This document shows, one piece after another, positions 1 through 11,876 of a DNA stretch of 64,000 nt. Position numbers and translations under genes: made by a program. The notes beneath the pieces were generated by a model, which was given only the letters and a program-made list of their open reading frames with translations, ran no database searches and was not told the origin of the DNA. This stretch comes from Epiperipatus broadwayi (taxonomy: Eukaryota; Onychophora; Udeonychophora; Euonychophora; Peripatidae), in contig JAQFVV010006216.1 in the NCBI GenBank assembly GCA_028023455.1, positions 3,550,877 to 3,614,876 of the forward strand, in the 5' to 3' direction. Positions within the stretch are counted from its first letter, which is position 1; each line of letters begins with the position of its first letter.

Positions 1-530
1 CTTAACCATACTTCTATTGTTCTGTTTTATGAAAATAAAGTGACTAGAAAATACTGCAGTAATCTTCATTCAATAACAATGTAGTCCACTACAGATTTAT
101 TATCGAAGAGTTAATATAGTTTTAAAGAATCAAGAAGTATAGTAAACATGAGTTTGGTGCCATTAAATGCAAGAAAAGTATTATGAGAATAATTGTGTTG
201 ATATATTGCTTTTATCAATTTTTTCCCAGACATTTGACAATCAAAAAGTTTTGTGTCAGTATTTAAAATTCATGCTTGTCCACAAAATTTTTTACATTAT
301 ACAGCTTCTACATGATGGTGTGAAATAAATTATTAATATTAATAGGTAATGTGCTAGCTTCACTTTTGTGTTCCAATTTTATGAGAGATTTTAGAACAAT
401 TTATAGTTGACTTCATGAATAAGGTATTAAAATGTGATATAGATTGTATGATAAAGTTTTAAACTCAAGCTAATTAAAAATTGGGAATTTCATTTTTGTA
501 GTTTTTAGATAAACAATATGTTGATGATTG
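1..530. other. AT-rich sequence, no feature seen
   Basis: No coding exon, RNA gene or recognisable repeat was found before the hairpin element that begins near 531. Confidence 0.5.
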
Positions 531-1302
531 TTTCACATGATCACTATCTTATACTAGCACATAATTGTTTATAAACAAAGCAAAACTCTCCATACAGTAT
601 TGCCACCCTGTGCCAACCAGAGTAATCAATGAATGCCAGAAGGCTTGTGCATAAAATCCCTATCTAATGCCTACTCATTCAATATCCCCAGACTAGTTTC
701 TGGCTTATGGCCATCGTCAGTGAGAAGCTTTGGATCTGAGAGCACTGCACCTAGATCTTAGGATCTAATGCAACCCTCCAACACCCACTTTTTATCTCTA
801 CTTAACTACAAAACTATAAGAATGAAATTGAAAACACAAAAATATTTTCAATCTAAACTCAATAGTTTATATAGTCATATGGGTCTGAACTCAGTTCAGC
901 ACCCATACATTGTGGTGTCTTTGGCTCTTTGACAATCATAGCCACCACTATCCTATTAGACAGGATTGGTGTTACACCAAAATGTATGGGTGCTGAACTG
1001 AGTTCAGACCCATATGACTATATAAGCTATTGAGCATAGATTGAAAATATTTTTGTGTTTTCAATTTCATTCTCATAGTTTTGTAGTTAAGTAGAGATAA
1101 AAGATGGATGCTGGAGGGTTGCATTAGATCCTAAGATCTAGGTGCAGTGCTCTCAGATCCAAAGCTCCTCACTGACGATGGCCACAAGCCAGAAACTAGT
1201 CTGGGGATATTGGATGAGTAGGCATTAGATAGGGATTTTAAGCACAAGCCTTCTGGCATTCATTGATTACTCTGGTTAATACTGTATGGAGAGTTTTGCC
1301 TT
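531..1302. mobile_element. Long palindromic element, hairpin family A, copy 1
   Basis: Two near-identical inverted arms, 579-921 and 972-1302, face each other across a loop of about 50 nt. The outer arm sequence is AAAACTCTCCATACAGTA and its complement; the inner arm contains GGTCTGAACTCAGTTCAGC. Left of the arm, 531-578 is the diverged complement of the family tail that ends in GGTGATCATGTG. No open frame. The same family recurs at 4889, 28255, 30990, 41941, 45240 and 53390. Confidence 0.75.
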
Positions 1303-1749
1303 GATGATTATTTTTTGTTCAATTCAAAGAAAACTCTAGAATATTCTTAGTATTTTGAATGCAACCTGACAAAGATTTTGATTTAGTAATTAATGTTTTT
1401 AAAAAAAACTTAAGATCCTTATCAATCAGAAATAAAAATCTTTAATAACTTTCAACTTGTATAACTATTTAAATTGCAAATCAATTTAGATAATTTGATA
1501 GATTTTTAGATAGAAAAGAGATTGGATGTTGATATCCAAACATTGTACTCTTACTGCATTTAATAAAGTAGAAGATATTTCTTTAAGTGATATAACTATT
1601 TCAATTAAATTAATCATACATAGAGTTGATATTCTGATAGATTTATTGAATAAAATAATATATGAACGCCTTTTGTTGTTATGTAAAGGCACTGGAAAAT
1701 TTTTATTCAAGATGCTCAGAAATATTCTGAAAATATGATGGTAAGGTCA
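1303..1749. other. AT-rich sequence, no clear feature
   Basis: Short open frames of about 70 codons on both strands overlap each other at 1486-1738 and have no recognisable similarity; they look accidental. Confidence 0.4.
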
Positions 1750-2065
1750 AAAGATCAATTAGTATACTCTTTATTTTGCTAAATGTGATAACATTAAATC
1801 TATTATTGTAAGGACCCATCTTCAATGGTTTGGACATATGAAATAATGAATAATAGCAAAGTTTTTAAAGCAATATTTTATGATGAACTCGAGAATGATT
1901 TTTTTGGAAGAGACAGTATCTTTTGCATTATAAAAATTTAACTTATTGCTATAGAAATGCAATAGTAATTACTCTCATTGGGAAATTATGATTAAGAATA
2001 AAATTTGCTAATTACAGTTAGGCATGATATTGAAATCTTTCACAGGAAAAAGCTTGCTTGCTGCA
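1750..2065 (+). mobile_element. LINE 3' end fragment (C-terminal tail of the RT protein), decayed
   Basis: Conceptual translation with several stops and frameshifts reads CDNIKSIIVRTHLQWFGHM, then an AIFYDELEN-like stretch, then VRHDIEIFHRKK. This order matches the C-terminal tail of many animal endonuclease-RT LINEs (RWxGHVxRM, then PKxxFYGEL, then a WxxxVxxGxxxFExxR region). No intact frame remains. Confidence 0.6.
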
Positions 2066-4459
2066 GAAAACATTAAAAGATAATACTGTAAGATGTCACA
2101 TTATACAGATTTGGAGCCCACATATACTTGTAGGCATAATGTGATTCATTGATTGGCTGTATACTCATTAAAAAAATTCTTGAATTTTTTCTCTTTCATT
2201 TTTTTTATTCTTGCTTTAAATTGCCAGATATTTTTACATGTGATTTTTAATGTTAATTCATGATTAATTAATTAATTCAATTTTAAAAGGTCTATCAATC
2301 CTTTATTGTTTAGGTGAATGAAAAAGCTGCTTCATTTGAAAAAGGTTTTTAGCATATAAGAATCAGTTAGTTTGTTCATTTTGTTTCTTATTAAAAAAAC
2401 ATTATTTCTGCATTAACATTTTAAATTAAAGCTTAAAATACAAAGTCTGACATATTCTTGAATATTATGTTTTTAAGAAAGACATAGTCAATTTCTGATG
2501 TTGTTACACATAATAGGCAGACATCAGCAAGAACTCAAGAGTATTAAAAATTCACCCAAATAAATAGCTTTGTACTTCTACAAGACAGTATATGATCTTT
2601 CATTAAAAAATACAGTAGTTAAATTTTAGCATTACCAACTAAATCAAGTTATTCAAAATGAATAGAAATTGAGTGTCAGCAGTTTGAATAGAATAAACTT
2701 GCTTTGTGGTTGGATAGCTAGTATGAACATATGATAAATTTTAAGAATTTTGTGAATTTATTGTTAACTCTATTATAATTATTAAAAAACTAATATATTA
2801 TTTCTAATGTTGAAATTATTTATGTATATGTTCTAATTGGAAGACCATTTGATTCTAAATTGTTTATTGCCATTTTGAGATAAACAACCTGATGTATTTT
2901 CAGTCAGCAGGCCTCCATTTGAGTAACAATATAATCTATATCATATATGCTTTGAGAAATTGGATTAATTTGATCATTGGTTAAAATATATCATTATAGA
3001 GAAGTTTCCCAACTTATCGTATTATTTATAAAAATTTTAATAATAATTCCAATTTATCAGTGTTAGTATGCTTAGGTAAAATATTGTATGTTTACCCTAA
3101 ATATTTATATTTTTATGTATTCCCATAATAATTTATATAAAAGTGTAGAAAGTTAAACAAAAAAAGCATAAAATTGAGTTGATCATTTTATGCAGTGACT
3201 GTAATGAAGAAATAACAGTTTAGATTTTTTTTTCGCTCCTTTTTTTTTTTTTAACCATGTTTTTTAAATGACATTTTTGTTTATTTTTAAATTAATAATT
3301 TAGTTATTTTTGTTGATTCAATAATGCATACATAATAAGTGTAGCCTGTACATGAATATATAGTATGTATAGGAATATCTTACAATTTAGTACTGTAATG
3401 TGCAGTGGTAAATTGGCAAAATCTGGAGATCTAGGACCATAGATTGCAGCCAAAATCTATCTTTCATTGCTCCAAACAATAAATCATTTGATTATTATTT
3501 ATCATATAACAATTTGTTATCAGCTTATCTGTGAACTAAGAAATATAATTGAATAAAATAATAAACAACCTTGGATAAAAATTAAAACCAAAATCTATTT
3601 TATTTTAAAATCACTACATAATAATTAATCTTGTAACATTTTCTTCTTTCTTGATGTAGCCCAGGTTTTTTTCATATAATTTTGTTTCACCGATGTTTAT
3701 ATATATTTATAACTATTTTTTAAAAAATGTGATAATGTAAATAAAAATGCAATAATGAATCATAAATATAATGCGTAAATAACAAATGCTAAACTTATGT
3801 AATTAATTTTATCATTGCTTTTATGATTGCAAACTTAACAATATATAAGTTTAACATCAATATATATATATATACACTCACATATGCACATATATATATA
3901 TATCATTTTTGAAACATATTAACAGAAAGAAGTTTTTGATTTGTACTAGAGATCATAAAGGAACTGAGCAGGACAAATTCTTAATATCATTCCACATGTT
4001 CTCATTATTGTAGTTTTTATTAAACTAGATGGCACTGCTCACCAATATACATCAGCCAGTAGGATAACTGTTGTCTTTAGCCTAAGACTAAGAAAACATC
4101 ATTTTTAAGAGATATTAGTTGGATTTTCTTGAAGTTAAAATGAATTAAGGTATATGGATTCTGATTCTCTTTTGTACTTATAATCATCACCCACAAAAAT
4201 AAATTATACTTTTTATTTCTGGAGAATTAAAATCATCACTTAAGAAAGTGATTAACAATTGAAGGCAGAAAGTGTAAAGAATAGTTTAATTACTGACTTT
4301 GGTTATCTTTTGAAAATTTTTATAACTTCATTTTATTTACAAATGAAAGAAGATTGGAAGTAAAATTATCTAATGTTTAATGGGACATTATTGAACTTAG
4401 ATGAGAAGACAATAAAATTTGAGAAGTGGGCAAATATTTTTTTTACAAAAACTCAACTA
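2066..4459. other. AT-rich sequence with simple repeats only
   Basis: Contains poly-T tracts (about 3225-3252) and TA microsatellite (about 3863-3902). No exon, RNA gene or recognisable mobile element was found. Confidence 0.4.
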
Positions 4460-5720
4460 TTTGAAACACAAGTAGAGTGGGTTTAATTATAAATAAAAAT
4501 GGAAAATAATATTGTGGAGATTGCTGGTATATCAGACAGAATGGTAAGATAAATTATTCTACTTAATGAAAGATACCAAATGCAGATAATTACGTGTTTT
4601 GTTACAAGAGATTCTCATTGTAATGAAGTAAAGAGTTTTTATATTGGTGGACTTAATAATTTTAATCAGGCTAACCATTTTAAAATTGTAATAGGAGCTT
4701 TTAATATAAGATTTGGAAAATGATTAAAATGTGAAATGAACTATTCCTATTTAGGAAAAAATTTGAAATGGATATGGATAAATTCAGATAAGTTCAACAG
4801 AATTGGATTATATTTTAAGGAACAAAAAATATGTCTTAATAGATTTAATACAGAAAATAATTACCAATTTATAACATATAAGATAAATTAAAACAAGCAA
4901 AACTCTCCATACAGTAGTGCTACTCAGTGATCATGTGATATAAGATAAATGTTAGTACACAAATATAGATGATAACTATTAAAAAAAAGTATCAATATTT
5001 GATGTCTCTAATGTTTACAATTACTTCAGTGAATTTAAGCTAGAAGTTGTAAATTATTTAAAAATATTAATGACCTCAAAGATGGGTCACAGTTAAATGT
5101 GATCATAAGAAAATATATTATTAAATACTTTTACACAGATAATTGGTGCAAAAAACGAAATTGTCAAGTAAATTTTCATCTGAGACAAGATAAGATATGA
5201 AGAAAAGAAAAAAATATGAAAATATTTAAAAATAATCTGTTTGGAAGAACTGAATATCTAGAAATTGTTATATAAAGAAAATAACCATGAAATAATAAGG
5301 AAGGCTGTAGAGCAGATGTCTCAAAAATATAAAATGTTTTGATCTTGCAAAGTTGTTTTTGCAGTAAAAAAAAATAACACTATTCTTAAAAACAGATGAT
5401 ATTATTAAACGGATGAAAGAAATCTATAAAGAACTATACAATTATAAGGAATATGAAAACAAAGTAGCCTCTATACTTTCAACAACATGTGAAATTCTAA
5501 ATATTTTAAAAGAAATGAAAAATGAAATTAAATCTATTAAGAATGGAAAATCTTCAAGCAATCATAGAATTATTACAAATGTCTTAAAATAAGCAGATGA
5601 AAAAATAGAATTATTATCAGCAAAGTTATATATTAGATGTCAAAATGATAAAGATAGATCGCATTTAAAAGACATATTAGAATTTGTAGCAGACTTATCA
5701 ATCTTCTAACTATAGATAAT
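4460..5720 (+). mobile_element. LINE 5' part (endonuclease domain and RT N-terminus), decayed
   Basis: Broken frames read VGFIINK, IILLNERYQMQII, HFKIVIGAFNIRFGK (the ILIGDFNAxIG motif of APE-type LINE endonuclease), then near 5400-5600 KRMKEIYKELYN and MKNEIKSIKNGKSSSNHR, the linker and start of the RT domain (EIxxAIxxLKxGKAPGxDxI). Many stops. A 49-bp hairpin-family scar has inserted at 4889-4937. The matching RT C-terminal part is found again at 9060-9970. Confidence 0.65.
4876..4950. mobile_element. Hairpin family A, short scar copy with 13-bp target duplication
   Basis: Target duplication ATATAAGATAAAT at 4876-4888 and 4938-4950. Between them lie only 49 nt: the family's left end (TAAAACAAGCAAAACTCTCC and about 18 more nt) joined directly to the family's right end GTGATCATGTG. 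The internal palindrome is missing. Confidence 0.75.
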
Positions 5721-6574
5721 TTTAACCACTCGAAAGAAAATTAAGATTTAAAAATAGTTTTAGCATAATAGATTGTTATACACCTAATTCTCTTTTTACA
5801 CAATTTTTTTTTTTTGCACGATTTTGAAATAACAAAAAAAAAAAAAATGGTTCTTTGGGATTAGAGCTGATGTGTCATATTCATGATTGGAATGAAGAAA
5901 CCAATGTTATTATCTGGTGGCCCAAAAAAAAAAAATCATCTTACATTCTTAAAGTAATTCTTAGATTGTCTTAAGTTGTTATTAAACTTTTTTTTTTTTT
6001 TAATTCTAAATAATTTCATGTAACAAATATAAAATAATTTATTTTCCTTTTTAGAAGATTGTAAATGTTTTTAATTCAATGTTTATTTACAGATTTTTTT
6101 CTGAGGTAATTCATTACTATTACATCACAAAAGTAAAAAAAATATTTATGTATGTTATCATCATCTAATTTTTTTTAAAAAAAGTTTCATCTCTTTATTT
6201 CTTATTTTAAAAACAAAATCCCTTTTTCAACAATATTCCTGCAAACAGAGAAATTTGTTTGTCTGCATTGTAACATTTTGTCGTTTTGTTTTGAAAGGGA
6301 AGTACCTTTGTTTGCATTTTGATATTTGTTTTTTCAAAAAAATTCCTTGTTGGTTTTGATACTATAACAATGATATTCCAATTATGAGCAAACGTATGCA
6401 TTTATTGTCAGATAGTAACAATGAATAAAATCTTGGGTACTTTTCTGTTTTACTGACAAGTAAGATGACACCCATATTTTTGATAAATGTGCAGTTCCAG
6501 GGGCCTACAGTTTCTCTTTTCGAATGTGTTAGCTGTTAAATTAAAAAAAAAGTAATAAGTTAAATGGGTACTTA
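5721..6574. other. AT-rich sequence with homopolymer runs
   Basis: Poly-A and poly-T runs near 5805, 5836, 5925 and 5989. A 64-codon minus-strand frame at 6207-6401 is not recognised and is probably accidental. Confidence 0.35.
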
Positions 6575-7412
6575 AAAATTAACCCAGATTGATTACAGAT
6601 GATTACTTTAAATCAAAATAGTCTTTTTGTTTTTCTCAGCATTCTGTCATCTGAATGTTAAATGTTTGTGCATATATATACACAAATATTTAAGATGATA
6701 AATTGATTAAATTTTCAATCTTTTAATGAGCAATAGAATAAGTTGAATTTGAATTCAGGGATTGTAGGATAGAAAGACAGAAATTGTAGAGATATCAATC
6801 TACAGGGATAGACTGACTTAAATTGAGGACCTTCACGAGAGAACAGGGATTGTATCATGTTCTCATATATGTAAATCTATCCTCTGGATTTAAACTCAGT
6901 TTGAGCACAAAATTCTGATTAGTAAACTAATGTCACATTTAATTATTTCAAGAGTACCCTTTTATTTACCCAGATATTAAAGATTTGATTTTCAATTGGA
7001 AACTTTTGCTTACTTGTACAATGAACCTAATAGTTATTTAAGTGATTAAATTATTTGTCATTTATAATCTGAATAATTTCTTTTTCTCACTATTCTGCCA
7101 TCCAAATGATAAATGTATGTGCTCTTATATAAATAATAATTTGATTAAAATAGTAACTAAAGACAAATAACATTTAACCTTGAAATAATCGAAATTTTGT
7201 CAATGGATTGACATCTCTACAATTTCTGCTCTTTATATCCTATGATCCCCTGAATTCAAATTCACCTTATTGTACTGCTCTTTTAATTATAAAAGATTGA
7301 ATATTTAATCAATTTATCATTCAGATAGCAGAATGGTGAGAAAAACAAAAAGACTATTTTGATTTAAAGTAATTATTTGTAATCAATCTTAGTGTATGGG
7401 CTAATCCTTAAG
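6575..7412. repeat. Foldback repeat, about 840 bp
   Basis: Diverged inverted arms: about 6579-6830 and 7180-7412. The outermost parts are GATTGATTACAGATGATTAC on the left and its near-complement at 7370-7400; the next parts are TTTAAATCAAAATAGTCTTT and its complement, then the complement of ATTGTAGAGATATCAAT. No coding potential; a non-autonomous foldback or MITE-like element. Confidence 0.6.
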
Positions 7413-7829
7413 TATCGTTAAATGAAATAAAAGTAATATATTCCAATAAATTACATTATTAATCTTTATCTCAATTTTTTTTTTTTACTTGTAATATGAG
7501 TGTTTCATTGTAAGTATTATTACTTTCAATGTTTTTTACTTTTCAAATGGAATTTATGTTCTTAAAACTCATTTTTTATTTATGCTCAATGTGTATGAAG
7601 TAAAATTTGATAGAACACAAAAAATATAACATTCTAACCAAATTTTTCATATGGTTTATTTAATTATTTTCATTGATTTCTTGGGTCTGGGACCAATCTT
7701 TTTATTTTTCATATATACAATGTATTTTTTACACAAATTTCTTTTACACATAATTTTTGGGAATCAATTTATCATGTAAAAACTGAATTAGATGTATTTT
7801 GATTTACTCATGTGAAACTTATTCCACTC

Positions 7830-8930
7830 ACAATGTTGACATGATTTACTGTACAAATGTACATTAATGATTATCATTAATCATTTATTAAACCAGAGAT
7901 TATTCTTTAGCCCAGAAATAAGTTTAAACCTCAGTTAAAGATTAAAATATCTGAGTTTTTTTAATTAAATACACCCATGGAGTAATTCAATATTATTTCT
8001 CTTTTTCCATCTGTAATATCTTTTTCATAGATTTATTTAATTATCTCAGCTCTACTATATTTTCTTGAAACATTTAAATAAAGATATCTTAAAAAATAAA
8101 TGACCTTCCAAGATGCATATTATGCTGAACCAGCACTCATCCGTTGAGGTCACAATCTCTCACATTTATCTTTATTATGTGTTCAGTATTTTTATCAATA
8201 CTAAATTATTAAATTTTGATTTACAAATATCAAGCTTAATTCCATTCATATCATTGGTATGATCCATTCTAGATAAATATATTAATGATTATCACTAATT
8301 ATTTAGTAAACTAGAAATTATCCCTTGTCCAGATGTAAACTTTAAATCTCAGTTAAAAATTAATATATAACAACTTATACTGAACTATATAATGTGAGAG
8401 ACTGACATGAGTCAATTAATGAATGCTGGTTCAGCACAAAATGGATCTTGAGGATCATTTATCTTTTAAGATGTCTTTATTCATATGTTTCAAGAATATG
8501 TATTGAAGTGGAGGTTATTAAGTACATCTATAAATAATATTACACACAGAAAAAGAGAAATGAAGTTGAATTATTTTGTGTATGCGTTTAATTAAAAAAA
8601 GAGAGGGGAATTAATTTTTAATTGAAGTTTAAAGTTGTTTATATATGGGCTAGGGATAATCTCTAGTTTAATAAATGATTAGTGATAATCATTAATATAT
8701 TTATCTATAATGGATCATATCAATGTTGTGGGTGCAGTAAGTGTGTACTTGCAAAATGTATCCATTTACTATTGATAATTGCTGAACATAAGATTTATAT
8801 AGAAATTGTGACCTGAGTAAAGTGATGACTGCTAGTTCAACAGGAAATACATTGTGGTGTATCATTTGTCTTTTAAGATATCTTTATTAGTATGTTTCAA
8901 GAATATATGGTGGAATGGAGATTATTAAGG
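7830..8930. repeat. Cluster of interleaved inverted repeats, foldback family C
   Basis: The block ATTAATGATTATCA-TAAT-ATTTA-TAAACTAGA occurs at about 7863 and 8281 in one direction and at about 8665 in the other. The block TATGCTGAACCAGCACTCAT at about 8119 recurs inverted at 8423 and again at 8828. A diverged member lies at 59390-59720. No coding frame. Confidence 0.5.
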
Positions 8931-9042
8931 ACATCTATAAAAGCATAGTAGATTACATCAAAATATTAAGAGAATATGGTGGAATGGAGATTATTAAGGA
9001 CATCTATAAAAGCACAATAGATTACATCAAAATATTAAGAGA
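8901..9042. repeat. 70-bp tandem duplication
   Basis: Two near-identical copies of GGTGGAATGGAGATTATTAA through CATCAAAATATTAAGA, offset by 70 nt (8909 and 8979). It sits between foldback family C and the LINE RT remnant, so it probably arose at the boundary of an insertion. Confidence 0.75.
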
Positions 9043-9059
9043 AATTATAGAAAGGAGTA

Positions 9060-9970
9060 ATGAAAGTTACTATAATGCTTCTGTATTGTAGATTATGAAA
9101 AGGTGCAGTGATTAAAAGTTTGGAATTTCAAAACATATTTCCAAGATAGTATCAAATTCGGAAGAATATTTATCAAAATGTAATAGCAGTGAGGATGACT
9201 TTAAGAAGATGAACATTGATAAGGGTATATAACAGGGTTTTAGAGGTATTATTTTATGGATTAAAATGATAAGCTAAGAAAGTAAAAAATAAATGAAGAT
9301 TATCAACTTATCTAGTTTTTATAGATGTTCATAAATAATGCTTCAGAGCTTCATGAAATGTTGCAAAAGTTAGTTTTTCAAAAAATAAGAAAAGAAAGAT
9401 TGGTAGTAATAAATTAGAAGTTAACCATTACAACCAATTTAGTCAGATTATTAATTACAGGTGGAAAAATAATGGATGAAATTAAAGATAGAATTAAACT
9501 TAGATGGAAAGCTTTTTATAGATATAACTTAATATTAAAATGAAATATGTTTATCTTCTTGAATGCAGTTGTATTAGTACTTATTTATGAATGTGACAGT
9601 TGAACATTTGATAGAAGCATAATTCAGATCAACAATAAAGCATGGAGAGATGTATGTTGAGAGTAAGAAAGAAGATTCAAAAACGAAATATAGAGCTGAG
9701 AGAAAAAATAGATATAAGTAATACTGTTGAAAGGATTAAGTATCTAAAATGGACTTCTGGATGTAATGCTAGAAAAGGTGTCAGTAGATAGATAATTGAA
9801 GTCTTCAAGTTAAATCCAAGATATTAAAAAAAACTAGAAAAGATCACATACTAGAGAATGAATAGGAGAGTTTTCTGGAATGATGAGGAAAGCTATATAT
9901 CAGAGATACTGGATTAAATTTGAAGACATTATATTTTAATTGATAATGAATTGAAATTTTTTTGAGTGAT
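9060..9970 (+). mobile_element. LINE 3' part (RT palm to C-terminus), decayed
   Basis: Broken frames read FCIVDYEKV (the FVDYEKAFD motif), MNIDKGI-QGF (the GVRQGC motif), ALIYECDS-TFDR (the LLYGCETW motif), then VERIKYLKWTS and IIEVFKLNPRY, the tail typical of RTE/CR1-like animal LINEs. It continues, in the same direction, the 5' part at 4460-5720. Confidence 0.6.
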
Positions 9971-11876
9971 GTTAATGTTTTAAATGTAACAGTATGCATT
10001 ACTTACAGTTTTTAGAGTACATAAATGTATATAAATACGCAAAAAGATATGTACGCAGTGTATATAAAATATTTTTGTTACTCAAATATTTTTGAAAGTG
10101 CAAATATAATTTAGCTTTTTTTTTTTTTTTCTAATTAAGGTAAAATATTTTTATTAAACAAGAAGAAGAAAAAATATTGTTAGCAGAATATGAAAAGCAA
10201 TTCAAGATATGTAATGAAGCATGGAAGACAAAGATTACCAAACACTATCAGAAGATAATATGTATTTAATTAAAGTAAAAATCAAGAGTACATCATGTCC
10301 TTCTTTGTATTTCATGTCTAATTTTTTTTATATAAATAAATTTATTATAAGTATTTAAAGTCTTTGTATTCTGATTTATGTTTATATTAGTTTTATAATA
10401 TATATATATTTTCGATCACATATCTATTTTTACATATATATATTTATGTGTGTGATAGAGTCATATAAGGGCTTTGTGGTACTGTATAAGTAACATTTAC
10501 ATATAAATGACTTTGTTATAATAATTATTATTTTATATTTAAACTTACAGTCAAGTCTAATTTGTAAATATATTATTTTTTTAATAGACTGAATATTCTT
10601 AAATGGAATTAACTTTTTTGAAAAGATACATTTTGTAAAATGTTTTAGCGTATAAATTTTAGTGTCCTTAATAAATTTGTGATTTCATGAATCTCCTCAG
10701 CATTTTCTGTTAACGGGGAATGCACACAACATATTTATTCAATAAATTTTAATATTTGTACCATTAATTGAATTTTTAGATGACTGCAGCTGTAGCTTTA
10801 ATTATTCTCTTTTTAATGCAAAACAACAATTACTGGTATGTCTTATAAAGTTTTTAATAAACTTCTAGGGGGGGGGGGGAATCTAAAAATGTCATATTTG
10901 ATATCTAGAGTTCTGACTTGGGATTTCTTTTATCACTTTTTGTGATGTGAATATTCCTGCAATCTATCTGAAAATTAGTGCATTATTTTTAATTTTCATG
11001 AAAATTTGTGATATTAAGTTATTAACTTGAAAACTGATTTATTGTTATGTTTAACAGAATATTAAAACTATTCAGAAATTCAAAATATTAATTTTAGAAT
11101 TTTCTACAAAATTAAATAAATAAATACCATATCTGCTATTAATATACCAGAACTTATCAAACTTTAAAATTTTTAAAAAAGAAAATTAATAAATGCTCTT
11201 TCAGAAATCAACAATGCACTCATACTGTTAAAAAGATATTCAAATGAATCAAAATCTTAATACCGTAAATATAATTAAATATAATTTTCTAAGTACTTTA
11301 AAAGCTTTGATTAATCATAATATAATATTATTTAAAATTCTTCAATAACAAATCATTTCATCATATCAAATTTCTACAATCATATTTTAATACTGAAATA
11401 TCTTAATTAAAACATAACCACCAATAATGATTCTAAAAAAGAAAAACTAGTGATTTGTGTATTGAAATATGGAATATAACTGCTATAATATAAAATTACA
11501 TCCTTGAAATTTTCATATTCCAAAACTTCCAGATCAGTTACCTCTTTCTCTCTGGTTGTCAATTTTTGAGTACCGTTATTACAAAGTACTTCAAATATTC
11601 TATGAAATATATAATTACAAAATAATTACAAACAGATAAACACTGCTTAAATTTTAAATAACATATATTTATTCCAGAGTTTTAGACTAATTTGTGTAGA
11701 TTGTTTTTTAAACAAAATTATGATCAATTATTTTCTAAAAGTTAATTCTCACTATAACAAATTTTTTCAGACTTTTTTATTTCATATTTTATCCTTCAAA
11801 GATTCATAATTTCTACTTCTGAAGATTATCGTACAATTTCTTTCTTTCTTCATTTTCACCATAACAATTCTCATTA
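9971..11876. other. AT-rich sequence, no gene seen
   Basis: Holds TA-rich microsatellite (about 10400-10445) and a run of G at about 10868-10880. No exon, RNA gene or recognisable transposon. Confidence 0.4.

Noticed and set aside
3860-3905. Regular repeats that might suggest a CRISPR array or satellite (here and other TA runs)
   Set aside because: Only simple TA microsatellites; no repeat-spacer pattern anywhere in the window.
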